Source of the DNA: Polaromonas sp.
GTDB taxonomy: Bacteria; Pseudomonadota; Gammaproteobacteria; Burkholderiales; Burkholderiaceae_C
Length of the DNA: 5,253 nucleotides
Direction of reading: 5' to 3'
Assembly (NCBI GenBank): GCA_028292345.1
Contig: JAQGMN010000307.1
Coordinates: 1-5,253 of the forward strand
The notes beneath the pieces are model-generated. The model did no database searches, had not been told where the DNA came from, and worked only from the letters and a program-made list of their open reading frames with translations. Both the position numbers and the translations under genes were made by a program. This document shows positions 1 to 4,827 of this stretch, in pieces. Numbering within the stretch: the first letter of the stretch is position 1; each line of letters opens with the position of its first letter.

Positions 1-1036
1 TGAAGGCCGGCACCATCATCACGCCGCCCGAATCGGGAACGCTTTGCGCCAGCGCCTCGACCTCGGCGCTGCCCTTGATGGCGTTCAAGCCGTCGCGCAG
101 CCACTGCACCACCGCGCCGCCGACAAACACGCTGCCTTCTAGCGCGAATTCGGTTTGTGCCGTGGCTTGCGCCGCGCGGGTGGTGAGCAGGCCGTTGCCC
201 GATAGCTGGAACTGCGTGCCGGTGTGCATCAGCAGGAAGCAGCCGGTGCCGTAGGTGTTCTTGGCCATGCCGGCCTTGAAGCAGGCCTGGCCGAACAGCG
301 CGCTTTGCTGGTCGCCCGCCACGCCGCCGATCGCGATGGACTGGCCGAGGAGTTCGGGCCGCACCTCGCCGTAGTGGGCGCTGGACGGCTTCACCTCGGG
401 CATGAGCGACGCGGGAATGCCGAGCAGGGCCAGCAGTTCGGCATCCCACTGGTTGGCGCGCACATTGAACAGCAGGGTGCGCGACGCATTGCTGACGTCG
501 GTAGCATGCACCGCGCCGCCGGTCAGCTGCCAGATCCGCCAGCTGTCGATGGTGCCGAAGGCCAGTTCGCCGCGCTCGGCCTGCGCGCGCGCGCCGGGCA
601 CATGGTCGAGCAGCCACTTGAGCTTGGTGCCGGAGAAATAGGCGTCGATCAGCAGCCCGGTGCGCGACTGGATCAGCGCCTCAAAGCCCTGCTCGCGCAG
701 TTGCGCGCAGGTGGTTTCGGCGCGCCGGTCCTGCCAGACGATGGCATGGTGCACCGGCTGGCCGGTCCGGCGGTTCCACAGCACCGTGGTTTCCCGCTGG
801 TTGGTGATGCCCATCGCGCGGATGTCGCCGGCCTTCAGCCCGGCGCTGGCCAGCGCCTGCCGCGTCGTGGCCAGCTGGCTGCGCCAGATTTCCATCGGGT
901 CGTGCTCGACCCAGCCCGGCCGGGGATAGATCTGCGGCAGCTCCTGCTGGGCCAGGGCCACCACGCGGCCCGCTTCGTCGAACACGATGCTGCGCGAACT
1001 GGAGGTGCCCTGGTCGAGGGCGAGAAGGTAGGTCAT
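1..1036 (-). CDS. glpK: Glycerol kinase, partial (C-terminal part beyond the left edge)
   Basis: This gene encodes cytosolic glycerol kinase, which phosphorylates glycerol with ATP to sn-glycerol-3-phosphate, the committing step of glycerol use. Reading the minus strand from the ATG at 1036-1034 gives MTYLLALDQGTSSSRSIVFD, the classic FGGY-family start with the ATP phosphate-binding motif DQGTSSSR at residues 8-15. Further family landmarks follow: PGWVEHDPMEIW (about 40-51), GITNQRET, a DAYFSGTK segment with Y133, and GVAGDQQSALFGQ with the expected catalytic Asp at 242. GMAKNTYGTGCF follows, and the frame is still open at VMMVPAF when the window ends. About 345 codons are present of the roughly 500 usual, so about the last third is missing only because of the window edge. 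No clear Shine-Dalgarno precedes the ATG; only a GGA lies about 7 nt upstream. It is divergent from glpD, its metabolic partner. I see no broken motif, and identification is very secure. Confidence 0.96.
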   Translation of the reverse strand, partial: MTYLLALDQGTSSSRSIVFDEAGRVVALAQQELPQIYPRPGWVEHDPMEIWRSQLATTRQALASAGLKAGDIRAMGITNQRETTVLWNRRTGQPVHHAIVWQDRRAETTCAQLREQGFEALIQSRTGLLIDAYFSGTKLKWLLDHVPGARAQAERGELAFGTIDSWRIWQLTGGAVHATDVSNASRTLLFNVRANQWDAELLALLGIPASLMPEVKPSSAHYGEVRPELLGQSIAIGGVAGDQQSALFGQACFKAGMAKNTYGTGCFLLMHTGTQFQLSGNGLLTTRAAQATAQTEFALEGSVFVGGAVVQWLRDGLNAIKGSAEVEALAQSVPDSGGVMMVPAF

Positions 1037-1039
1037 GGC

Positions 1040-1176
1040 GTCCGGAAGGGGTTGGGTGGCGGGTTCGGTGCAGAAGGCAGTATTTCACAGCGTTGATGCG
1101 CGCTTGTCACGCACCATGCAGTCGCTGCCATCACCGCAATGAATATCTGCACGCCGCGCCCAAAGTCCGGAAGGGG
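1040..1176. repeat. 12-bp direct repeat GTCCGGAAGGGG, two copies
   Basis: GTCCGGAAGGGG occurs perfectly at 1040-1051 and again at 1165-1176, 125 bp apart in the same orientation. The similarity trails on after the repeat (TTGGG versus CTGAG). One copy sits 3 bp from the glpK start codon and the other lies about 40 bp before the glpD start. Thus each gene has a copy at its promoter-proximal end. It could be a paired regulator site or a chance repeat in GC-rich sequence; the sequence alone cannot decide. Confidence 0.6.
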
Positions 1177-1180
1177 CTGA

Positions 1181-1199
1181 GGTAAGCTCAATATTTACC
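1181..1199. promoter_or_regulatory. Inverted repeat GGTAA-N9-TTACC upstream of glpD, candidate operator
   Basis: GGTAA at 1181-1185 and TTACC at 1195-1199 form a perfect 5-bp inverted repeat with a 9-bp, mostly AT-rich centre. It ends 17 bp before the first glpD start codon. The spacing puts the half-site centres 14 bp apart, somewhat more than one helical turn, which could suit a dimeric repressor. It does not match the E. coli GlpR operator. The assignment as operator is inference from position and symmetry only. Confidence 0.3.
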
Positions 1200-1216
1200 G
1201 TGAACGATGGGTTTTT

Positions 1217-2833
1217 ATGAATTCGGGAAATGAAAAGCCCATGGCCATAGACGCAGTGCCGGCCCGCACGCGGCGCAAGGCCCTGCTGGACCGGCTCGCC
1301 GAACCGCGCCACTACGATCTGGCGGTCATCGGCGGCGGCGCCACCGGCCTGGGCGTGGCGCTCGATGCGGCGGCGCGGGGCTTTTCGGTGGTGCTGGTCG
1401 AATCGCACGATTTTGCCAAGGGCACGTCGTCGCGCGCCACCAAACTGGTGCACGGCGGCGTGCGCTACCTTGCGCAAGGCAATATCTCGCTGGTGCGCGA
1501 AGCGCTGCATGAGCGCTCGACGCTGCTGGCCAATGCACCGCACCTGGCGCAGCCGCTGCCTTTCGTGATGCCCTCCTACAAATTTTGGGAGTCGCCTTTT
1601 TATGGCGTGGGGCTCAAGCTCTATGACGCCCTGGCGGGCAAGGACGGGCTGGGCGATACCGAATTCCTGAACCGCGCCGAAACCCTGGCGCGCCTGCCAA
1701 CGCTTCAGCCGCAAGGCCTCAAGGGCGGCGTCAAGTACTGGGATGGCCAGTTTGACGATGCACGGCTGGCGCTGGCGCTGGCGCGCACGGCCGCCCGGCA
1801 GGGCGCCCTGCTGGTCAATTACTGCGCTGCGACCCGGTTGATCCACGAAGACGGCAAGGTCAGCGGCCTGTGGGTGAAGGACCGGGAAACGGGCCACACC
1901 CATGAACTGCATGCGCGCTGCGTGGTCAATGCCACCGGGGTCTGGGTGGACCGCCTGCGCCTGCAGGACGGCCAGGCGATTGGCCGCGACGCCAAGCCGA
2001 TGGTCGCCCCGAGCCAGGGTGTGCACATCGTGGTCGACCGCGAGTTCCTGCCGACCGACCATGCCCTGCTGATTCCCAAGACCGCCGACGGCCGGGTGCT
2101 GTTCGCCGTGCCCTGGCTGGGCAAGACCATCCTGGGCACGACCGACACGCCGCGCCGCGACCTGGCGCGCGAACCGCTGCCGTTCCGGGAGGAGGTCGAC
2201 TTCATCCTTCGCGAATCGGCCCGCTACCTGAGCCGCGCGCCCGGGCTGGCCGATATCAAGAGCATCTGGGTCGGTTTGCGGCCCCTGGTCAAGCCGGCGG
2301 ACGACGATGCCGAGCGAACCCAATCCCTGTCGCGCGAGCACACCGTGCTGGTCAGCAAGAGCGGCCTGGTCACGGTGACCGGCGGCAAATGGACCACCTA
2401 CCGGGCCATGGCCGGCGACGTGCTGGAAAAATGCTTTGCCGCCCAGCTGCTGCCGGCGCGCACCGGGCTGGCGACCGACCATCTTCGGCTGGTCGGCGCG
2501 CAAGGCTCCAGCGTGCCGCTCAGCAGCCCGCCCGGGCTGCACCTGTATGGCAGCGAAACGGGCGCGGTCCAGGCCTTGCGCGGCGCGGACCAGGACCTGG
2601 GCGGCGGCCTGAGCGAGGCCATGGTGCGCTTTGCGGCGCGCTATGAATACGCCCGGACCGTGGAAGACGTGCTGGCGCGGCGCTCGCGCCTGCTGTTCCT
2701 CGATGCGGCACTGGCGCGCACCCTGGCGCCGGCGGTGGCCGCGCTGCTCCAGCAGGAGAACGGAATCGACGCGCAACTGCCGTCGTTCCTGACGCTGTGC
2801 GAGCAGTACCTGACGGTGCCTGCCCCCGTTTGA
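1217..2833 (+). CDS. glpD: Aerobic glycerol-3-phosphate dehydrogenase (FAD-dependent)
   Basis: GlpD is a peripheral inner-membrane flavoenzyme that oxidises sn-glycerol-3-phosphate to dihydroxyacetone phosphate and reduces ubiquinone. The 538-aa product has the family's usual length. Its N-terminal Rossmann fold carries the FAD dinucleotide motif in VIGGGATGLG (residues 37-46), the acidic E62 closing strand 2, and the GlpD signature GTSSRATKLVHGGVRYL (69-85). Other conserved blocks are YWDGQFDDARL (174-184), VNATGVWVD (237-245), GTTDTPRR (307-314), the substrate-region RPLVKP (355-360), and TGGKWTTYR (388-396). The C-terminal alpha-helical domain includes RYEYARTVEDVLARRSRLLF (475-494). The start is uncertain: ATG 1217 has GATGGG 5 bp upstream, while ATG 1241 (residue 9) has GGGAAA 10 bp upstream, and both would keep the FAD fold intact. 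It lies divergent to glpK, whose product is its substrate. A long open frame on the opposite strand is a GC-driven shadow. Confidence 0.96.
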   Translation: MNSGNEKPMAIDAVPARTRRKALLDRLAEPRHYDLAVIGGGATGLGVALDAAARGFSVVLVESHDFAKGTSSRATKLVHGGVRYLAQGNISLVREALHERSTLLANAPHLAQPLPFVMPSYKFWESPFYGVGLKLYDALAGKDGLGDTEFLNRAETLARLPTLQPQGLKGGVKYWDGQFDDARLALALARTAARQGALLVNYCAATRLIHEDGKVSGLWVKDRETGHTHELHARCVVNATGVWVDRLRLQDGQAIGRDAKPMVAPSQGVHIVVDREFLPTDHALLIPKTADGRVLFAVPWLGKTILGTTDTPRRDLAREPLPFREEVDFILRESARYLSRAPGLADIKSIWVGLRPLVKPADDDAERTQSLSREHTVLVSKSGLVTVTGGKWTTYRAMAGDVLEKCFAAQLLPARTGLATDHLRLVGAQGSSVPLSSPPGLHLYGSETGAVQALRGADQDLGGGLSEAMVRFAARYEYARTVEDVLARRSRLLFLDAALARTLAPAVAALLQQENGIDAQLPSFLTLCEQYLTVPAPV

Positions 2834-2846
2834 ATGCGTCCGTGTG

Positions 2847-2863
2847 GGCTGGACGCGACAGCC
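2847..2863 (+). terminator. Weak hairpin after glpD, possible transcription end
   Basis: GGCTG (2847-2851) pairs with CAGCC (2859-2863) around a 7-nt loop, 13 bp after the glpD stop codon. No T-run follows, so it is not a textbook intrinsic terminator. It could act as a 3'-end stabilising structure or do nothing; the placement is the main argument. Confidence 0.25.
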
Positions 2864-2898
2864 TGTTCCGCAAGCTGCCCGGCATCACTTTGCCTGGT

Positions 2899-2942
2899 CA
2901 CTATGTTTTCAATAGCTAACGGTGCAGGCCACTATTGCGCAA
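2899..2942. repeat. Possible degenerate Comamonadaceae-type intergenic repeat
   Basis: The segment contains CACTAT twice (2899-2904 and 2930-2935), the core TTTTCAATAGCT (2906-2917), two overlapping hairpin options (CTAT/ATAG across 2901-2915 and CAATAG/CTATTG across 2910-2937), and the palindrome TTGCGCAA (2935-2942). From memory, Polaromonas, Acidovorax and relatives carry many short intergenic repeats built around a TTTTNATAGCT core followed by an AGCGCTT-type palindrome. This would be a worn copy. The resemblance is recalled, not searched. Confidence 0.25.
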
Positions 2943-2969
2943 ACGGCTGATTCGAGTCTGATTGGTCTT

Positions 2970-2994
2970 GGCCGGGCCGGTTCTGGCCCAGGCC
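2970..2994. terminator. Strong GC-rich hairpin, possible factor-dependent or T-less terminator
   Basis: GGCC plus GGGCC (2970-2978) pairs with GGCCC plus GGCC (2985-2994) around a 6-nt loop, interrupted only by a bulged A at 2990. That is nine GC pairs. It lies 136 bp after glpD and about 80 bp before the spc promoter, a sensible place to block read-through. No T-tract follows on either strand, so classic intrinsic termination is doubtful. Confidence 0.35.
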
Positions 2995-3053
2995 GCAGTG
3001 CCGGATGGAATCACGAAGTCGGATTTCAACCACGCATCGAAGGGTGGCCGGTG

Positions 3054-3103
3054 CGATTATTTTTACAATCATTGTTGACACCGGCTTTTACATTCGTGAT
3101 AAT
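3054..3103 (+). promoter_or_regulatory. Near-consensus sigma-70 promoter for the spc ribosomal protein operon
   Basis: A perfect -35 box TTGACA (3075-3080) is followed by exactly 17 bp and a -10 box GATAAT (3098-3103), which differs from TATAAT at one position only. Upstream, 3055-3073 is strikingly AT-rich for this GC-rich genome and could serve as an UP element contacting the RNA polymerase alpha subunits. Transcription would start near 3110. The strength fits a ribosomal protein operon. No stronger candidate lies between glpD and rplN. Confidence 0.85.
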
Positions 3104-3109
3104 CGTGGG

Positions 3110-3129
3110 CTTCGCTTTAAAAGGCGAAG
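3110..3129 (+). promoter_or_regulatory. Stem-loop at the predicted 5' end of the spc transcript
   Basis: CTTCGC (3110-3115) pairs with GCGAAG (3124-3129). One G-U pair and one A-U pair extend it to 8 bp with the tetraloop TAAA. It starts 7 nt after the -10 box, about where transcription should begin, so the mRNA would carry a hairpin at its 5' end. Such hairpins are known to protect mRNAs from 5'-end-dependent decay; that role here is inferred. Confidence 0.5.
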
Positions 3130-3190
3130 AACTTCTGCCCAGCGGAAGCACTGCAAGTGGTTTGCGGTGTGGACGACGGGCCCAAGACTG

Positions 3191-3225
3191 ATTGGCAGGT
3201 GGTTTGCATACAGCAAGCTGCCAAT
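3191..3225 (+). promoter_or_regulatory. Leader stem-loop upstream of rplN, candidate ribosomal protein or antitermination element
   Basis: ATTGGCAG (3191-3198) and CTGCCAAT (3218-3225) make a perfect 8-bp stem. Inside it a second helix, TTTGC (3203-3207) with GCAAG (3213-3217, one G-U pair), is closed by a 5-nt loop, leaving a 4-nt one-sided bulge GTGG at 3199-3202. A long hairpin with an asymmetric bulge is the kind of shape ribosomal proteins recognise. It ends 27 nt before the rplN start codon. I do not recognise it as a known leader family. Confidence 0.45.
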
Positions 3226-3252
3226 GCCGGTGCAAGTTGGGAACCAATTTAA

Positions 3253-3621
3253 ATGATTCAAACGCAATCCAAACTCGATGTTGCTGACAACACGGGTGCC
3301 AAGTCCGTGATGTGCATCAAGGTGCTGGGCGGATCCAAGCGCCGGTACGCCAGCGTTGGTGACGTCATCAAGGTGAGCATCAAAGAAGCCGCTCCACGTG
3401 GCCGCGTCAAAAAAGGCGAGGTTTACAGTGCAGTGGTCGTTCGCACCGCCAAGGGCATCCGCCGCGGTGATGGCTCTCTCGTCAAATTCGACGGCAATGC
3501 AGCAGTGCTGCTCAATGCCAAGCTGGAGCCAATTGGCACCCGTATCTTTGGACCAGTGACGCGCGAGCTGCGCACTGAAAAGTTCATGAAGATCGTGTCG
3601 CTGGCTCCTGAAGTTCTGTAA
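3253..3621 (+). CDS. rplN: Large ribosomal subunit protein L14
   Basis: L14 (uL14) binds 23S rRNA on the interface side of the 50S subunit, contacts L19, and contributes to an intersubunit bridge with 16S rRNA. The 122-aa product (one shorter than E. coli's 123) aligns from end to end from memory. It starts MIQTQSKLDVADNTGAK, then VMCIKVLGGSKRRYA (19-33), VSIKEAAPRGRVKKG (41-55), the L14 signature region AVVVRTAKGIRRGDGS to VLL (60-87), and ends IGTRIFGPVTRELRTEKF and SLAPEVL. Translation starts at ATG 3253, fixed by the conserved N-terminus. The Shine-Dalgarno is poor: GGGAA at 3239-3243 could serve but can also be buried in a TTGG-GAA-CCAA mini-hairpin (3237-3247), which hints at controlled initiation. 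It is the first gene of the spc operon, and rplX follows after 12 bp. Confidence 0.98.
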   Translation: MIQTQSKLDVADNTGAKSVMCIKVLGGSKRRYASVGDVIKVSIKEAAPRGRVKKGEVYSAVVVRTAKGIRRGDGSLVKFDGNAAVLLNAKLEPIGTRIFGPVTRELRTEKFMKIVSLAPEVL

Positions 3622-3633
3622 GGACCCGAGGCA

Positions 3634-3954
3634 ATGAACAAAATTCGCAAAGGCGACGAGATCATCGTGATCACGGGTCGCGACAAGGGCAAGCGCGGCA
3701 CGATCACGCAGCGCGTCGATGACAGCTATGTGCTGGTGGACGGGATCAACCTGGTGAAAAAACACACCAAGCCCAATCCGCTCAAGGGCACCACGGGTGG
3801 CATCGTTGAAAAAAGCATGCCGATTCACCAGTCCAACGTCGCCATTTTCAATGCGGCCACGGGCAAGGCGGATCGTGTTGGTATCAAGTTGTTGGCTGAC
3901 GGCAAGAAAACGCGCGTCTTCAAGTCCAGCGGCGAAGAAATTAAGGCTGCATAA
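3634..3954 (+). CDS. rplX: Large ribosomal subunit protein L24
   Basis: L24 (uL24) is an early assembly protein that nucleates folding of the 5' domain of 23S rRNA and sits near the peptide exit tunnel. The 106-aa product is close to the usual 102-105. It begins MNKIRKGDEIIVITGRDKGK with the KOW motif at about residues 7-24, followed by VDGINLVKKHTKPNP (35-49), GGIVEKSMPIHQSNVAIFN (55-73), and the RVGIK strand (81-85). The start is supported by AAGGA (3620-3624), which overlaps the rplN stop codon with 9 bp spacing, and a closer GAGG at 3628-3631. The rplE ATG comes only 2 bp after its stop. Confidence 0.98.
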   Translation: MNKIRKGDEIIVITGRDKGKRGTITQRVDDSYVLVDGINLVKKHTKPNPLKGTTGGIVEKSMPIHQSNVAIFNAATGKADRVGIKLLADGKKTRVFKSSGEEIKAA

Positions 3955-3956
3955 AC

Positions 3957-4496
3957 ATGGCACGCTTGCAAGACCAGTACCGCGAGAAAATCGCGCCCGC
4001 CCTGATTGAAAAATTCGGCTACACGACACCCATGCAGGTGCCGCGCATCACCAAGATCACGCTCAATATGGGTGTGAGCGAGGCTGTAGCGGACAAGAAG
4101 GTCATGGACAACGCCGTGGCCGACATGGCCAAGATCGCAGGCCAAAAGCCTGTGGTCACCAAGGCCAAGAAGGCCATCGCCGGTTTCAAGATCCGCGAAG
4201 ACCTGCCCATTGGCTGCATGGTCACGCTGCGCGGCGTGCAGATGTATGAGTTCCTCGACCGTTTCGTGACCGTGGCACTGCCCCGTGTCCGTGACTTCCG
4301 GGGTATCTCCGGCCGTGCCTTCGATGGCCGCGGCAACTACAACATCGGCGTGAAAGAGCAGATCATTTTCCCTGAAATCGAGTACGACAAGGTGGATGCC
4401 TTGCGCGGCCTCAATATCAGCATCACCACAACGGCCAAGACCGATGAAGAGTGCAAAGCCCTCCTCACCGCCTTCCGTTTTCCGTTCAAGAACTGA
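3957..4496 (+). CDS. rplE: Large ribosomal subunit protein L5
   Basis: L5 (uL5) binds 5S rRNA, with L18 and L25 in E. coli, anchors it in the central protuberance, and contacts the P-site tRNA. The product is 179 aa, the same length as in E. coli. Landmarks are PRITKITLNMGVSEA (29-43), the L5 signature KIAGQKPVVTKAKKA (59-73), AGFKIREDLPIGCMVTLRG (75-93), RDFRGISGRAFDGRGNYNIG (112-131), and QIIFPEIEYD (135-144). It starts 2 bp after rplX stops, and its only Shine-Dalgarno candidate, TAAGG at 3942-3946, lies inside the end of rplX. Translation is therefore probably coupled to rplX. In E. coli this junction is where S8 represses the operon; a short hairpin in the first codons here is described separately. 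Confidence 0.98.
   Translation: MARLQDQYREKIAPALIEKFGYTTPMQVPRITKITLNMGVSEAVADKKVMDNAVADMAKIAGQKPVVTKAKKAIAGFKIREDLPIGCMVTLRGVQMYEFLDRFVTVALPRVRDFRGISGRAFDGRGNYNIGVKEQIIFPEIEYDKVDALRGLNISITTTAKTDEECKALLTAFRFPFKN
3981..3995 (+). promoter_or_regulatory. Hairpin in the first codons of rplE, candidate S8 autoregulatory site
   Basis: CGCGA (3981-3985) and TCGCG (3991-3995) pair perfectly around the loop GAAAA, within codons 9-13 of rplE. In E. coli, S8 binds a hairpin formed by the first codons of rplE and represses the spc operon; its upper stem lies at almost the same codons (the DYYKDEVV region, here DQYREKIA). I cannot show the conserved S8-binding internal loop below this stem. The assignment is by position and known biology only. 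Confidence 0.3.
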
Positions 4497-4503
4497 GGCG
4501 GGC

Positions 4504-4809
4504 ATGGCTAAACAAGCATTACTGCAACGTGAACTCAAGCGCGACAAGCTGGTCGCCAAGTTTGCCAAGAAGCACACTGAACTCAAGGCAATCGCCAATG
4601 ATTTCAAGCGCACCGACGATGACCGCGCCCAGGCCCGCCTGGAGCTGCAAAAGCTGCCCCGCAACGCCAACCCGACGCGCCAGCGCAACCGCTGCGCCAT
4701 CACGGGTCGCCCGCGTGGCACCTTCCGCCAATTCGGTTTGGCTCGACACAAGATTCGCGAATTGGCTTTTGCCGGTGATATCCCCGGTATCACCAAGGCA
4801 AGCTGGTAA
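4504..4809 (+). CDS. rpsN: Small ribosomal subunit protein S14 (zinc-free long form)
   Basis: S14 (uS14) binds the 3' major domain of 16S rRNA in the head of the 30S subunit and helps place S3 and S10. The 101-aa product starts MAKQALLQRELKRDKLVAKF and ends RELAFAGDIPGITKASW, with the family signature NPTRQRNRCAITGRPRGTFR at residues 56-75. Only one cysteine (C64) is present, so this is the long form without the CxxC zinc ribbon of the 61-aa type. The start at 4504 is chosen over an in-frame upstream ATG at 4396. It matches the family N-terminus, and GAGG (4495-4498), overlapping the rplE stop, provides a Shine-Dalgarno with 5-bp spacing. It follows rplE after 7 bp. Confidence 0.98.
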   Translation: MAKQALLQRELKRDKLVAKFAKKHTELKAIANDFKRTDDDRAQARLELQKLPRNANPTRQRNRCAITGRPRGTFRQFGLARHKIRELAFAGDIPGITKASW

Positions 4810-4827
4810 GCAGTAGGAGAACCCAAA

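Larger units (their letters stand above)
1037..1216. promoter_or_regulatory. Divergent glpK/glpD intergenic control region
   Basis: This 180-bp gap separates two genes reading outward, so both promoters should lie here. On the minus strand a modest sigma-70-like pair can be proposed for glpK: GTGACA (plus-strand 1110-1105) and TGAAAT (1087-1082) with a 17-bp spacer, matching consensus at 5/6 and 4/6. I found no convincing pair for glpD, although the AT-rich stretch around 1189-1197 could serve as a -10 region. The region also holds a 12-bp direct repeat and a GGTAA-N9-TTACC inverted repeat, listed separately. Glycerol genes are commonly controlled by a DeoR-family repressor, GlpR. I see no good match to the E. 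coli GlpR operator, so any operator assignment is inference. Confidence 0.5.
2834..3252. other. 419-bp intergenic region between glpD and rplN
   Basis: I see no convincing gene here. From left to right it holds a short hairpin just after the glpD stop (GGCTG/CAGCC, 2847-2863), a possible degenerate repeat (about 2899-2942), a strong GC-rich hairpin (2970-2994), an AT-rich stretch leading into a near-consensus sigma-70 promoter (3075-3103), and a structured leader up to the rplN start. Open frames crossing it lack a ribosome binding site and recognisable domains, and they run through the promoter. The region therefore divides at about 3050 into glpD downstream sequence and spc operon control sequence. 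Confidence 0.75.

Noticed and set aside
224..1096. 290-codon plus-strand frame antisense to glpK
   Set aside because: It is a mirror of the GC-rich glpK codons with low-complexity Gly/Ala/Arg composition. The glpK reading on the other strand matches family motifs throughout.
1037..1216. E. coli-type GlpR operator in the glpK-glpD gap
   Set aside because: No stretch resembles the TGTTCG/CGAACA-type half-sites. Only an unrelated GGTAA/TTACC symmetry is present.
1085..2776. 563-codon open frame on the minus strand, antisense to glpD
   Set aside because: It lies fully opposite a well-identified enzyme gene, has a His/Gln/Arg/Ala-rich composition typical of reverse-strand reading of GC-rich codons, shows no domain I recognise, and its end overlaps the glpK-glpD control region.
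2922..3191. 89-codon plus-strand frame in the glpD-rplN gap, with a hydrophobic stretch
   Set aside because: It has no ATG-proximal Shine-Dalgarno and no family resemblance, and it reads straight through the strong promoter and first leader hairpin. The hydrophobic run comes from translating the AT-rich promoter.
3088..4029. 313-codon minus-strand frame across the rplN leader, rplN and rplX
   Set aside because: It runs antisense to two certain genes and through the spc promoter spacer; composition is that of a shadow frame.
4396..4503. N-terminal extension of rpsN from an upstream in-frame ATG at 4396
   Set aside because: It would overlap the end of rplE by 101 bp. The conserved S14 start MAKQALLQRE at 4504 has its own Shine-Dalgarno.
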